Below, piece after piece: positions 18,975 to 28,091 of a stretch of DNA of 64,000 bases. Location: contig DAOOJE010000004.1 in assembly GCA_035384965.1 (NCBI GenBank), forward strand, positions 62,001 through 126,000, given 5' to 3'. Position 1 is the first letter of the stretch; each line of letters begins with the position of its first letter. The notes under the pieces were generated by a model. That model saw only the letters and a list, made by a program, of their open reading frames with translations, was not told where the DNA came from and ran no database searches. Made by a program: the position numbers and the translations under genes. This stretch comes from JAAYVZ01 sp035384965. Its GTDB lineage: Bacteria > Acidobacteriota > Thermoanaerobaculia > Thermoanaerobaculales > Thermoanaerobaculaceae.

Positions 18975-19427
18975 CTATGCGGGGAGCGTACCGAACCAGC
19001 GCTTGAGGGTGCGGTGGAAGCGGTGGACGAGCCCCACCGGCTCGGCGAACATGAGGACGCACTCACCGGAGACGAGCGTCATGCCGGCCTCGCGGGCGGC
19101 CTGCTCGGCTTCGGGCGACTGCGCGCCTTGCTGCAGCCAGACGCGGGAGATGCCGGCGGCTGCTGCCTCCCGCACCACGCGAGTCGCCGCTGCCGGCGGG
19201 ACGTTCACGATCACGCCGCCGGCGGGCTCGGGCAGGGCGGCCAGCGACGCCGCGCACGGCTCGCCCTCGAGGCTCGCGGCCTCCGGGTGGACCGGCAGCA
19301 CCTTCCAGCCCCGCGCCCGCAGCTCCTTCAGAATCACGTTGCCGAAGCCCCGCCCCGAGCGTGACGCCCCCACCACCGCCAGTGTCTTTTGCCCCAGAAA
19401 CTCCTCCACCGCCGCCCTTGTCGTCAT
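18975..19427 (-). CDS. CoA-binding protein (YccU/CoA_binding_2 family)
   Basis: This 150-residue protein with a Rossmann-like fold is related to the CoA-binding domain of succinyl-CoA synthetase. It shows KTLAVVGASRSGRGFGN near 14-30, VLPVHPEAASLEG, VIVNVPP and VWLQQGAQSPEA, all family-typical. The ATG at 19427 is fixed by GGGAGG 7 nt upstream. Its physiological role is not established in the family. It is divergent from the MocR gene across a 170-bp AT-richer region, and convergent with the C45-type gene. Confidence 0.85.
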   Translation of the reverse strand: MTTRAAVEEFLGQKTLAVVGASRSGRGFGNVILKELRARGWKVLPVHPEAASLEGEPCAASLAALPEPAGGVIVNVPPAAATRVVREAAAAGISRVWLQQGAQSPEAEQAAREAGMTLVSGECVLMFAEPVGLVHRFHRTLKRWFGTLPA

Positions 19428-19523
19428 GCCGCACCTCCCGGCTCGGCATTGTAAACCAGCCAATGTCATCCTGTGGCGATCAGCCAACGAGATTGGATGG
19501 TCCGTTTCTGCGAAATTTGGATC

Positions 19524-19581
19524 TTTAAGATCGCTAGCACTGAACCTATGCTGTATTTGGAGCGGTCCAATGATCCATTGG
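19524..19581 (+). promoter_or_regulatory. Putative promoter and operator of the MocR gene
   Basis: The divergent gap is AT-richer than its surroundings. A possible promoter is TTTAAG (19524-19529), 17 nt, TATGCT (19547-19552). Just downstream is a perfect inverted repeat CCAATG-ATC-CATTGG (19567-19581) inside GGTCCAATGATCC. Related half-sites occur at 19460-19465 (CCAATG) and near 19492-19503 (ATTGGATGGTCC). MocR-type regulators often autoregulate from repeated sites of this kind, so these are candidate operators. Confidence 0.45.
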
Positions 19582-19597
19582 GCCAGTTGGAGGGGAC

Positions 19598-21103
19598 ATG
19601 GAGCTGACGATCGATCGCGACGGGCGCGAGCCGGTCTACCGGCAGATCAGCCGCCAGATCCGCGAGCTCGTGGCTTCCGGCGCTCTGCCACCGGGGTTCC
19701 GCTTGCCGCCCGAGCGGAGGCTGGCGGAGGCTCTCGGGGTCAATCGCTCGACCGTGCTGCGGGCGTACGACGAGCTCAAGGGCGACGGGCTCGTGGACGC
19801 GCACGTGGGGCGCGGCACCACGGTGTTGCCGCCCCGCCGGCCGGCCGCACCGGCGCCACAGGAAGTCCCGCCACTGCCCTGGCGCCAGCTCTTTCGGCAG
19901 GTGGGGCCCGAAGCGCTCGACCCGCTCGTGCGCGACCTCCTCTCGCAGGCCGAGCGCCGGGACGGGATCTCGCTCGCCGTGGGCCTTCCGGCCACCGAGC
20001 TGCTGCCTGCGGACGAGCTGCGGGCGGCGCTGCACGCACTGTTCGAGAAGGTCGGCCCGCGCTTGCTGCAGCATGCGCCGACCGAGGGGCACATGCCGCT
20101 GCGGGAGACGATCGCGACGCTGGTGGCCACCCGCGGGGTCCTCTGCTCCCCGGCGGAGGTCCTCGTGCTCTCGGGCTCGCAGCAGGGGCTCGACCTGGCA
20201 GCCCGGGTATTCGTGGACCCGGGCGACGTGGTGGTGGTGGAGGAGCCCTCGTTCTTCGGCGGGCTGCAGGCGTTCCGGGCGGCCGGCGCGCGCCTGGTCG
20301 GCGTCCCCGTGGACGAGGAGGGGATGCGCACCGACCTGCTCGAGTGGGTGCTCGGGCGCCACCGCCCCAAGCTCATCTACACGCTGCCCACGTTCCAGAA
20401 CCCGTCCGGGGCGGTGCTCTCGCTCGAGCGGCGCCACCGCCTTCTCGACCTGGCGGCTCGATTCGGCGTCCCGGTGCTCGAGGACGACCCTTACTCGGAC
20501 CTGCGCTACTCCGGCGACCCGCTGCCGCCGCTGAAGGCGCTCGACACGCACGGGTGCGTGATGTACCTGTCGACGTTTTCAAAGGTGCTGAGCCCCGGGC
20601 TGCGCCTTGGCTTTCTCATCGCCCCGCGCCCGGCCCATCGCCAGCTGGTGCTGGCCAAGCAGGCCGTGGACCTCCACGCCAGTACCCCGGGGCAGTGGCT
20701 GGTGGACCGCTTCCTGCGGGAAGGGCGCTACCAGGCGCACCTCGGCCGGGTGCGACGGGCGTACGCGGCGCGGCTGCTGGCCATGGACCAGGCGTTGCGG
20801 GCGTGCGCTCCGGCGGGGATGAGCTGGCAGCAGCCGGACGGCGGGTTTTACGTGTGGTGCCGGCTCCCGGCCGAGGTGGATCCACGGCTGCTGGCGGAGC
20901 GGGCCGCCGCGGCCGGGGTCGGCTATCTGCCAGGGCGCCCGTGCTTCGCCTCGCCGCCGCCGGAGGAGTACGTGCGGCTCAACTTCTCCCACTCGGAACC
21001 GGATCTCATCCGCGAGGGCGTGCGCCGGCTCTGCCGGGCCCTCGGCGAGGCGACGCAGGCGCGCGACGCGGCGGCCGCGGCCGAGACGCGCCCCCTCGTC
21101 TAG
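19598..21103 (+). CDS. MocR-type regulator: GntR winged helix fused to a PLP aminotransferase domain
   Basis: This 501-residue regulator has an N-terminal GntR helix-turn-helix at about 10-75 (EPVYRQISRQIRELV, LAEALGVNRSTVLRAYDEL) and a fold-type I aminotransferase domain from about 115. The PLP-binding lysine is Lys329 in LSTFSKVLSPG. Other motifs are LVLSGSQQGLDLAA and YTLPTFQNPSG. Such proteins sense PLP or amine-containing ligands and control neighbouring metabolic genes. The ATG at 19598 has GGAGGGG upstream. It is followed 17 bp later by an aminotransferase gene with closely similar motifs, the likely target together with the PhzF-like gene. Confidence 0.9.
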   Translation: MELTIDRDGREPVYRQISRQIRELVASGALPPGFRLPPERRLAEALGVNRSTVLRAYDELKGDGLVDAHVGRGTTVLPPRRPAAPAPQEVPPLPWRQLFRQVGPEALDPLVRDLLSQAERRDGISLAVGLPATELLPADELRAALHALFEKVGPRLLQHAPTEGHMPLRETIATLVATRGVLCSPAEVLVLSGSQQGLDLAARVFVDPGDVVVVEEPSFFGGLQAFRAAGARLVGVPVDEEGMRTDLLEWVLGRHRPKLIYTLPTFQNPSGAVLSLERRHRLLDLAARFGVPVLEDDPYSDLRYSGDPLPPLKALDTHGCVMYLSTFSKVLSPGLRLGFLIAPRPAHRQLVLAKQAVDLHASTPGQWLVDRFLREGRYQAHLGRVRRAYAARLLAMDQALRACAPAGMSWQQPDGGFYVWCRLPAEVDPRLLAERAAAAGVGYLPGRPCFASPPPEEYVRLNFSHSEPDLIREGVRRLCRALGEATQARDAAAAAETRPLV

Positions 21104-21120
21104 TCGCTCGGAGGAACGAC

Positions 21121-22338
21121 ATGAACTACCCGCTGGCGCAGCGCATGGAGAGGATGAAGGCGTCGGAAATCCGCGAGCTGCTCAAGCTCACCCGCCGCCC
21201 CGAGGTGATCTCGTTCGCCGGCGGCCTGCCGGCCCCGGAGGCGTTCCCGGTCAGAGAGATGCAGGAGGTGGCTGGACGCATGCTGGGAAGCCGCGGCTGC
21301 GAGGTCATGCAGTACTCGACGACCGAGGGGGAGGCCGACTTGCGGGCGTGGATCGCGGCGCGCATGAACGGCCGGCTCGGCACCTCGGTGACGCCCGACG
21401 AGGTGCTCGTCACCTCGGGCTCGCAGCAGGGGCTCGACCTCACCGGCAAGGTGTTGCTCGACGAGGGTGACTCGGTGCTGTGCGAGAGCCCCACCTACCT
21501 GGCGGCGATCCAGTGCTTTTCAGCGTACCGCGCCACGTTCGTGGAGGTGCCGACGGACGACGACGGTATGTTGCCGGAAGAACTCGACCGCCGGCTGCGG
21601 GCGGCATACCGGCCCAAGATCGTCTACGTCATCCCCGACTTTCAGAACCCCTCGGGACGCTGCTGGTCGCTCGAGCGACGCCGGCGGTTCATGGACGTCG
21701 TGAGCCGGCACGACGTCGTGGTGGTGGAGGACAACCCGTACGGCGAGCTGCGTTTCGAGGGTGTGGCATTGCCCTCGCTCAAGGCCCTCGACGGACGAGG
21801 GCAGGTCGTGCACCTCTCCACCTTTTCGAAGATCCTCTGCCCGGGGCTGCGCGTTGGGTGGGTCGCCGCGCCCGCCGCGCTGCTCGAGAAGTACGTGTTG
21901 GTCAAGCAGGGCGCCGACCTCCACACCTCCACGCTGGCGCAGCGGCTGGCCGCCGACTACGTGCAGCGATACGACCTCGACGCCGCGATCGCGCGCATCC
22001 GCGAGCTGTACCGGCGGCGGCGCGACGCGATGGTCGCGGCGCTCGAGCACGAGCTGCCGGCGGGCACTCGCTTCACGCGGCCTGCCGGCGGGCTCTTCCT
22101 GTGGCTCGAGCTGCCGGGGGTGGTCTCGGGGCGGGAGCTTCTGGTGCGCTGCCTCGAGCACGACGTGGCGTTCGTGCCGGGGGGCGCGTTCTTCCCCAAC
22201 GGCGGGCACGAGAACACAGCTCGCCTCAACTTCTCCAACATGCCGGAGCCGCGCATCGAGGAAGGCGTCCGGCGCCTGGCCCGCGCGCTGCGCGAGATGC
22301 TCGCGGAAGCCGCGCAGGCTGACAGGGTCAGTTCGTAG
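21121..22338 (+). CDS. PLP-dependent class I aminotransferase (2-aminoadipate aminotransferase/LysN-like)
   Basis: This 405-residue fold-type I aminotransferase moves an amino group between an amino acid and a 2-oxo acid. Motifs are RPEVISFAGGLPAPE, QYSTTEGEADLR, VTSGSQQGLDLTGKVLL, YVIPDFQNPSG and the PLP lysine Lys237 in LSTFSKILCPGLRVG. The closest described group is the LysN/2-aminoadipate and broad aromatic or branched-chain aminotransferases; the substrate cannot be fixed from sequence. ATG 21121 has GGAGG 7 nt upstream. It shares many motif strings with the aminotransferase half of the MocR gene before it, so the two are paralogous, and it is probably under that regulator. Confidence 0.88.
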   Translation: MNYPLAQRMERMKASEIRELLKLTRRPEVISFAGGLPAPEAFPVREMQEVAGRMLGSRGCEVMQYSTTEGEADLRAWIAARMNGRLGTSVTPDEVLVTSGSQQGLDLTGKVLLDEGDSVLCESPTYLAAIQCFSAYRATFVEVPTDDDGMLPEELDRRLRAAYRPKIVYVIPDFQNPSGRCWSLERRRRFMDVVSRHDVVVVEDNPYGELRFEGVALPSLKALDGRGQVVHLSTFSKILCPGLRVGWVAAPAALLEKYVLVKQGADLHTSTLAQRLAADYVQRYDLDAAIARIRELYRRRRDAMVAALEHELPAGTRFTRPAGGLFLWLELPGVVSGRELLVRCLEHDVAFVPGGAFFPNGGHENTARLNFSNMPEPRIEEGVRRLARALREMLAEAAQADRVSS

Positions 22339-22363
22339 CGTGCGTCGCCCGCGGAGGTGAAAG

Positions 22364-23155
22364 ATGCCACAGTCCTACACGATCGTCGACGCGTTCACGA
22401 ACCGGCCGTTCGCCGGCAACCCCGCCGCAGTGGTAGTGCTCCCCGAGCCCTGGGAGGTAGGGCGCATGCAGCTCGTGGCGCGGGAGTTCAACCTCTCGGA
22501 GACGGCGTTCCTGGTGCGCCGCGCGGACGGCTTCGACCTGCGCTGGTTCACGCCCGAGGTGGAGGTGGAGCTGTGCGGGCACGCCACGCTCGCCTCCGCG
22601 CACGTGCTGTGGTCCGAGGGCCACCTCGCCGAGGGCGAGACGGCCCGCTTCCACACGGAAAGTGGCCTCCTCCAGGCCTCACGACGTGGCGAGTGGATCG
22701 AGCTCGACTTTCCGGCGCGCGCGCAGACCCTGGCCGAGCCTCCGGCGGGGCTCGTCGAGGCGCTGGGAGTCAGGGCCGTTCACATCGGCCGCTGGCACGA
22801 CGACTGGCTCGTCGAGCTCGCCTCGGAGGTGGAGGTGCGGCAGGCGCGGCCGGACCACACGCGCCTCGCGGCCGTCGGTGTGCGGGGAGCGATGATCACG
22901 GCCGCCGCCGCGACCCCGGGGCTCGACTTCGTGTCGCGCTTCTTCGTGCCGGGCGCCGGGATCGCCGAGGACCCCGTCACCGGGTCGGCGCACTGCTGCC
23001 TCACGCCGTACTGGGCCGGCAGGCTCGGCAGGGCGGAAATGACCGCTTTCCAGGCCTCGGCCCGCGGCGGGGAGCTGCGCGTGCGCCTCGACGGCAAGCG
23101 CGTACGCATTGCGGGGCACGCTGTCACCGTGGCGCGCGGGAAGCTTGTGGCGTAG
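22364..23155 (+). CDS. PhzF-family isomerase-like protein
   Basis: This 263-residue PhzF/diaminopimelate-epimerase-fold protein has the N-terminal YTIVDAFTNRPFAGNPAAVV, the catalytic glutamate Glu46 in NLSETAFLV, ELCGHATLASAHVL near 70-83 and EDPVTGSAHCCL in the second half. Most family members have unknown substrates; some isomerise phenazine precursors. The ATG at 22364 follows GGAGGTGAAAG. It lies 25 bp after the aminotransferase gene, so it is probably co-transcribed with it and may act on an amino or oxo acid made by it (inference). Confidence 0.87.
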   Translation: MPQSYTIVDAFTNRPFAGNPAAVVVLPEPWEVGRMQLVAREFNLSETAFLVRRADGFDLRWFTPEVEVELCGHATLASAHVLWSEGHLAEGETARFHTESGLLQASRRGEWIELDFPARAQTLAEPPAGLVEALGVRAVHIGRWHDDWLVELASEVEVRQARPDHTRLAAVGVRGAMITAAAATPGLDFVSRFFVPGAGIAEDPVTGSAHCCLTPYWAGRLGRAEMTAFQASARGGELRVRLDGKRVRIAGHAVTVARGKLVA

Positions 23156-23181
23156 GCTCGTGGCGAACCGGGGAGGCCCGC

Positions 23182-23649
23182 ATGTCCGACAGCCCCAGCA
23201 CCTCACCGATGGATGTCGCCGTGGAGCACTTCGAGGGCGGGTACAACTGCGCCGAGTCGGCGCTGCTGGCGCTGTCCGGAGGCCAGACCAGGGTACAGGG
23301 CGAGCTGCAGCGCCTGGCCACCCCGTTCGGCGGCGGCGTGGCGCGGCGGGGCATGCTGTGCGGGGCGCTCTCGGGCTCGCTCATGGCGATCGGGCTGCAC
23401 CTCGGGCGGAGCGGGCCGGGCGACGACGAGGCCAAGGCGCGCGCCTACGCCGCCGGCGAGGCGTTCCTCGCCGCAGTCGAGGCGCGCTTCGGCAGCGTCC
23501 TGTGCCGCACGCTCACCGGCCTCGACTTTCACGACCCGGCGAGCCACGACGCCTTCCCGCCCGTCAAGCAGAAGGTCTGCATCCCGCTGCTGCGGTTGGC
23601 GGTGGAGCAGGCGCACGCCCTCATCGACCGTGCCGGCGGCGCGGCGTGA
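23182..23649 (+). CDS. C_GCAxxG_C_C family protein (redox-type)
   Basis: This 155-residue protein of the C_GCAxxG_C_C family is predicted to carry a redox or metal cysteine cluster. It has YNCAES (Cys23), MLCGALSG (Cys60, the GAxxG core), VLCRTLTGLDF and KVCIPLL, giving the four conserved cysteines. The family role is not well known and it is often found beside redox enzymes. ATG 23182 has GGGGAGG upstream. It lies 26 bp after the PhzF-like gene, in the same direction. Confidence 0.85.
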   Translation: MSDSPSTSPMDVAVEHFEGGYNCAESALLALSGGQTRVQGELQRLATPFGGGVARRGMLCGALSGSLMAIGLHLGRSGPGDDEAKARAYAAGEAFLAAVEARFGSVLCRTLTGLDFHDPASHDAFPPVKQKVCIPLLRLAVEQAHALIDRAGGAA

Positions 23650-23692
23650 GCGGCCGCTTGGGCGGGCGCCGCATCCGCGGTAGGATCGCGGC

Positions 23693-25666
23693 GTGTTCCC
23701 CCCGGGTGCTCGCCGCGTCGCCGCCAGCCTCGCGTTTCTCGGCTTCGCCGCCTGGGTCCTGCTCCGCTTCGACCGCGTGCAGAACCCGATGCCGCTCATC
23801 ATGGCGGCAGCGGCCGCCGTGTGGCTGGCGGTCCTGACAGCGGCAGCGGCCGGGCCGGGGCTCGCGGTGTGGCGGTGGGTGACGGGCCGGCGCCCGGCGA
23901 GCTGGGAGGCCGCGCCGATCGTGCTGGCTGCCGGCTCGGCCGTCCTCGTGGCCGCGGCCGGCGCCCTGGCGCTCGCCGGCTGGCTGCGGCCCGGACCGGT
24001 GGGTGCCGTCCTGGCTGCTTGCGTAGTGTGGAGTGCCTGGTCGCTCGCCAGGTCGCGGCCGGGCCCCCCGCCACTCGTCGCTGCCGGTGTCCGCCTCCCG
24101 ATCCTGCTGCTGGGCACCGCCTTCTCGCTGGCGTTCGCGGTGCTGCTCACCGACGCGCCGTTCTTCGACCAGCTCCACTACCACCTCGGCTTCCCCTTCC
24201 ACTGGCTCCGCCACGGCACGGTGTTCGTGCTTCCCCGCCACCAGTACTCGTTCATCGCCGGCACTATGTCGCTGCTTTACTGCTACCCGCTGCTGCTGCC
24301 CGGGGCGTGGGCGGCGCAGGCGACACACTGGTGGGCCGGGGTGTGCGCCCTCGGGGGGGTGGCCGTGCTGGGCCGGAGGCTCGCGGGACCGCGCGCCGCG
24401 GCGTGGGGTGCAGCCGTGCTCGGGACGGCGGCACCGGTCGTCACCAGCGCCACATGGGCCGGCGCCGACCTCGGCGCCGCTGCGTGGGGGGGCGCCGGTG
24501 CGCTCGCGGTGGTGCTCGCGCCCCGGCTGACCTGGCAGCGGCGCTGGCGCGCCTACCTCGTGGCCGGAAGCCTGGCCGGGGCGGCGGCCGGGGCAAAGAT
24601 CCTGGCCGCAGCCACGATCGGCATTCCGACCGCGCTCCTGGTTTTCTGGCTCGCGGATGAAGGGTGGCGCCAGCGAGTCAGGGCTCTGCTCGTCTGGAGC
24701 GCCGGCGTGGCGCTGGCGCTCTCGCCGTGGCTCGTGCGCAACCTCGCGGTGACGGGCCGCCCGCTCTACCCGTTCGGGCCGGCGGTGATCGCGCCGCAGG
24801 CGCCGGTGGAAATGGCTGGCGACCAGCAGGTCGGGGCGCTGGCCTCGCCCCTCGATCAGCTCGGCCGGCTGTCGACCCTCACGACGTTCGCGCCGGAAGG
24901 CGACGCTGGCCCACTGGGGCCTGCATGGCTCGTGTTGCTTGCGCCGGCCGCCTGGTGGGTCCTGCGCGGGCGGCGACGGCTGGCGGCAGCACTGCTGGCG
25001 GCCGGGGCGCTGGGGCTTGTGGGCTGGGGCATCGGCCCGCTGTGGGGTCGCTACGCGATCCCGGCCCTAGTGCTGCTGGCGCCGCTGGCGGGAGCCGGAT
25101 GGGCATGGCTGCGGCGGGGGCTATCCAGGAGCTGGAGGCCTTGGGGGGACCGCCTTCTGGTCGTCATGCTCGCCTGGGGCGCTCTGGGGGCGATCACGCC
25201 GGTGCAGTTCGAGCGCCTGGCGTGCTCGCTGGGCGCCGGCAGCTCCGACGAGCTGATGCGCCGCCACGTTTCGTACTGGCCAGCGGTCGGTTTCGTCAAC
25301 GAGGCGCTCCCCCCCACGGCGCGCGTCCTCATGGTGGCGGAGGCGCGATCGATGTACCTCGACCGGGACCTGATGGTGGAGGACCCGTTCCGGACCCCCT
25401 TGCTCGCCGAGCTGGCCAACGCTGCGGCCGACGCGGAGGGGCTCGCGGCGGAGCTGCAGCGTCGGGGGGTCACGCACCTGCTGTTCAACCAGCACGAGGC
25501 GGCCCGCATGGCCAGGATCGCCGGCCGGGACGACTACTTCGCCGCGCTGTCGGCCGGTGGGCGGCAGCGTATGATGGAGCTGCGTCGCGACCACCTCGAA
25601 ACGGTGTTCCGCGACGGCCCCGTGGAGATCATGTGCTGGCGGCCACTCCAACAGGTGCGACGGTGA
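23693..25666 (+). CDS. Polytopic membrane protein, GT-C (GT39/ArnT-like) glycosyltransferase candidate
   Basis: This 657-residue protein has about ten or more hydrophobic helices and a C-terminal soluble part from about 510. A luminal loop after an early helix reads TDAPFFDQLHYHLGF, the acidic pattern seen in GT-C enzymes that use polyprenyl-phosphate sugars. It probably adds a sugar to an envelope glycan, protein or lipid on the periplasmic side. The GTG at 23693 has no Shine-Dalgarno but has TAGGAT 6 nt upstream, a leaderless pattern. It overlaps the next gene, a GT2 that could make the lipid-linked sugar donor, by 4 bp. Confidence 0.7.
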   Translation: MFPPGARRVAASLAFLGFAAWVLLRFDRVQNPMPLIMAAAAAVWLAVLTAAAAGPGLAVWRWVTGRRPASWEAAPIVLAAGSAVLVAAAGALALAGWLRPGPVGAVLAACVVWSAWSLARSRPGPPPLVAAGVRLPILLLGTAFSLAFAVLLTDAPFFDQLHYHLGFPFHWLRHGTVFVLPRHQYSFIAGTMSLLYCYPLLLPGAWAAQATHWWAGVCALGGVAVLGRRLAGPRAAAWGAAVLGTAAPVVTSATWAGADLGAAAWGGAGALAVVLAPRLTWQRRWRAYLVAGSLAGAAAGAKILAAATIGIPTALLVFWLADEGWRQRVRALLVWSAGVALALSPWLVRNLAVTGRPLYPFGPAVIAPQAPVEMAGDQQVGALASPLDQLGRLSTLTTFAPEGDAGPLGPAWLVLLAPAAWWVLRGRRRLAAALLAAGALGLVGWGIGPLWGRYAIPALVLLAPLAGAGWAWLRRGLSRSWRPWGDRLLVVMLAWGALGAITPVQFERLACSLGAGSSDELMRRHVSYWPAVGFVNEALPPTARVLMVAEARSMYLDRDLMVEDPFRTPLLAELANAAADAEGLAAELQRRGVTHLLFNQHEAARMARIAGRDDYFAALSAGGRQRMMELRRDHLETVFRDGPVEIMCWRPLQQVRR

Positions 25667-26847
25667 GCGGGGCGGGCTCGAGCGAGCGCGCTGCCGCGCC
25701 CGAGCTGGAACTCACGATCCTCATGCCGTGCCTCAACGAGGCGGAGACGATCGAGACGTGCGTGAGGAAGGCGCGTCGCTATCTCGCCGAACGCGGCATC
25801 GCCGGCGAGGTGCTGGTGGCCGACAACGGCTCCACCGACTCGTCCCGGAGCCTGGCCGAGCGAGCCGGAGCTCGCGTCGTGACCGTGGCCGAACGCGGCT
25901 ACGGCAACGCCCTCCTGGGAGGGATCCAGGCCGCGCACGGCCGCTTCGTGATCATGGGCGACGCCGACGACTCGTACGACTTTCTCGGCCTCGACCCGTT
26001 CGTGGAGCGGCTGCGGGCGGGCTGTCAGCTCGTCATGGGCAACCGCTTCGCGGGCGGCATCGAGCGCGGCGCCATGCCGCCGCTCCATCGCTACTTCGGC
26101 AACCCGCTGCTGTCGTTCATCGGGCGGTTGTTCTTCGGCAGCCGGTGCGGCGACTTTTACTGCGGGTTGCGGGGGTTCGACCGCGACGCCGTGCTCGGGC
26201 TCGACCTGCGCACCACGGGCATGGAGTTCGCGCTCGAAATGGTGGTGAAGGCGACCCTGGCCGGGCTGCGGATCGAGGAGGTGCCCACCACGCTCTCGCC
26301 CGACGGCCGCACCACGGCTCCCAAGCTGCGCACCTGGCGGGACGGCTGGCGCAGCCTGCGCTTTTTCCTGCTCCTGAGCCCACGGTGGCTGTTCCTGGTC
26401 CCGGGCGCCGCGCTGATGCTCGCGGGCGGTCTGCTCGGCGGGTGGCTGCTACCGGGGCCGCGCCGCGTGGGCAACGTCTCGCTCGACGTGCACACCCTGC
26501 TGTACGCCGCCGCGGCCGTCACGGTCGGTTTCCAGGCCGTGCTCTTCGGAGTCCTCACCCGGGTCTTCGCCGCCAGCGAGGGGCTGCTCCCGCCCAGCCA
26601 CCGCCTCGAGCGGACGCTGCGCTGGTTCCCGCTCGAGGCGGGGCTCGGTCTCGGCGCCGCGCTCCTCGTGGCCGGGCTCGCCGGCTCGGTGTGGGCCGTT
26701 CGACTCTGGGAGGCTGGCGGCTTCGGCAACCTCGATCCGTTCCGGATGCTGCGGACCGTGATCCCCTCGGTGCTGGCCGTGACGCTCGGGGTGGAGCTGG
26801 TGCTGGCCAGCTTCTTCCTCAGCGTTCTGCGGCTGCGGCGCCGCTGA
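25663..26847 (+). CDS. GT2 glycosyltransferase (dolichyl-phosphate mannose synthase-like) with C-terminal membrane helices
   Basis: This 394-residue enzyme has a cytosolic GT-A domain at about 15-235: LTILMPCLNEAET, VADNGSTDSS, and the DXD-like MGDADDSYDFLG. Four or so membrane helices follow (about 235-390). It resembles bacterial polyprenyl-phosphate hexose synthases, which make the donor used by GT-C enzymes such as the one encoded just upstream. GTG 25663 overlaps the upstream stop (GTGA), indicating coupling. Its last 29 bp overlap the 3' end of the convergent GT4 gene. Confidence 0.85.
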   Translation: MSGAGSSERAAAPELELTILMPCLNEAETIETCVRKARRYLAERGIAGEVLVADNGSTDSSRSLAERAGARVVTVAERGYGNALLGGIQAAHGRFVIMGDADDSYDFLGLDPFVERLRAGCQLVMGNRFAGGIERGAMPPLHRYFGNPLLSFIGRLFFGSRCGDFYCGLRGFDRDAVLGLDLRTTGMEFALEMVVKATLAGLRIEEVPTTLSPDGRTTAPKLRTWRDGWRSLRFFLLLSPRWLFLVPGAALMLAGGLLGGWLLPGPRRVGNVSLDVHTLLYAAAAVTVGFQAVLFGVLTRVFAASEGLLPPSHRLERTLRWFPLEAGLGLGAALLVAGLAGSVWAVRLWEAGGFGNLDPFRMLRTVIPSVLAVTLGVELVLASFFLSVLRLRRR

Positions 26848-28051
26848 GCCCGTTCAGGAGTGCCTCGATCCGATCGAGGTGGCGGTCGAGCGAAAACCGC
26901 TCGCGACACCGGGCTCGGGCCAGCGAGCCCATCGCGGCACGCTCCCCTCCGTCGAGGGCGAGGCGCAGCACGGCAGCCGCAAGGGCGGCCTCGTCCCCGG
27001 CCGGCACCAGCAACCCCGTGCGGCCGTCGTCCACCATTTCCGGTATGCCGCCCGCGGCCGAGCCGATGACCGGCCGGCCGGCCGCCATGGCCTCCATGAC
27101 CACCCGTGGCAGGGGGTCGGGCGTGAGAGTCGGGACGCACACCACATCGCAGGCCGCGACGACCTCCTCGCCGCCCGGCTGCGGGGGCAGGAGGTGGAAG
27201 CGGCGTCCCAGGCCGGTCGCGGCCACGGCGCGTTCGACCAGCGCGCGGTGCGCCGCGCGCCCGCCGCCCGCCAGCACCGCGCCCAGCTGCGGGGCCTCGC
27301 GCATCGCTCGCGCCGCGGCGTTCACGAACACGGCCGCGCCCTTGTGCGGTGCGAGCTGGCCGACGAAGCCCGCCAGCACACCCTCGGCCGAGAGACCGAG
27401 TGCGGCTCGCGCTGCTCGCCGATCCGGCTCGGGCTCGGGAATGGCGACCCCGTTGTGGACGACGGTGACGCGGTCGCCGAGGCCCTCCTCCCGCACCCAC
27501 GCGGCCACGGCCTCGCTCACCGCCACGAGCGGAGCGCCGGAGGCCGCCAGCCGGCGCGCCCACCATCGCCGGCGGGCGCCCGGCGGCAGGATCTCGTGCA
27601 GCTGCCAGTGCCAGCCGCGGCCGCTGCGCCGGGCTGCGGCGGCGCCGCGCAGGTTGGGCAGGCAGTTGACGTGCACGGCGTCGGGGCGCCACTCGGCGAG
27701 GAAGCGGCGCAACTGCCTCGCCCCGGGCTGGGGCCAGGCGTAGCGCAGCCACTTTGCCGCCACCACCGGCCACGGGCGGGGCTCCCAGAAGGTGAGCCAG
27801 CACGGCCGCCCCGGCACGGTCTCGACCCGCACGCCGGCACCCCGGAGCGCCTCCGCGAGCGCCCACTTTCCGGGCGCCACCGCCGCCACCCGGTGTCCGC
27901 GCCGCACCAGCCCCAGCGCGATCTCGGCGAGACAGCGCTCCGCTCCGGTCGGCGCCGCCGGCGAGGCGAGGTGCGAGAGCAGGGCCACGCGCAGAGGACG
28001 GTTCACTGGCCGCAGCCCGTTTCGAGGTCTCGAATCGCTGCCATCGCACAT
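26819..28051 (-). CDS. GT4-family glycosyltransferase
   Basis: This roughly 410-residue GT-B enzyme has the N-terminal RVALLSHLASPAAPTGAERC, VHVNCLPNLRG and the GT4 donor-binding segment PDPLPRVVMEAMAAGRPVIG followed by GGIPEMVDDGRTGLLV. It transfers a nucleotide-sugar residue to a glycan intermediate in the cytosol. The start is uncertain: ATG 28051 (used here) or GTG 28006, which begins nearer the conserved domain; neither has a Shine-Dalgarno. It is divergent from the next GT4 gene by 40 bp and overlaps the 3' end of the GT2 gene. Confidence 0.85.
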   Translation of the reverse strand: MCDGSDSRPRNGLRPVNRPLRVALLSHLASPAAPTGAERCLAEIALGLVRRGHRVAAVAPGKWALAEALRGAGVRVETVPGRPCWLTFWEPRPWPVVAAKWLRYAWPQPGARQLRRFLAEWRPDAVHVNCLPNLRGAAAARRSGRGWHWQLHEILPPGARRRWWARRLAASGAPLVAVSEAVAAWVREEGLGDRVTVVHNGVAIPEPEPDRRAARAALGLSAEGVLAGFVGQLAPHKGAAVFVNAAARAMREAPQLGAVLAGGGRAAHRALVERAVAATGLGRRFHLLPPQPGGEEVVAACDVVCVPTLTPDPLPRVVMEAMAAGRPVIGSAAGGIPEMVDDGRTGLLVPAGDEAALAAAVLRLALDGGERAAMGSLARARCRERFSLDRHLDRIEALLNGLSGAAAAER

Positions 28052-28091
28052 CGAGTCTACTGCCCGCACGCCAGCGCTACAATGCACCGGC

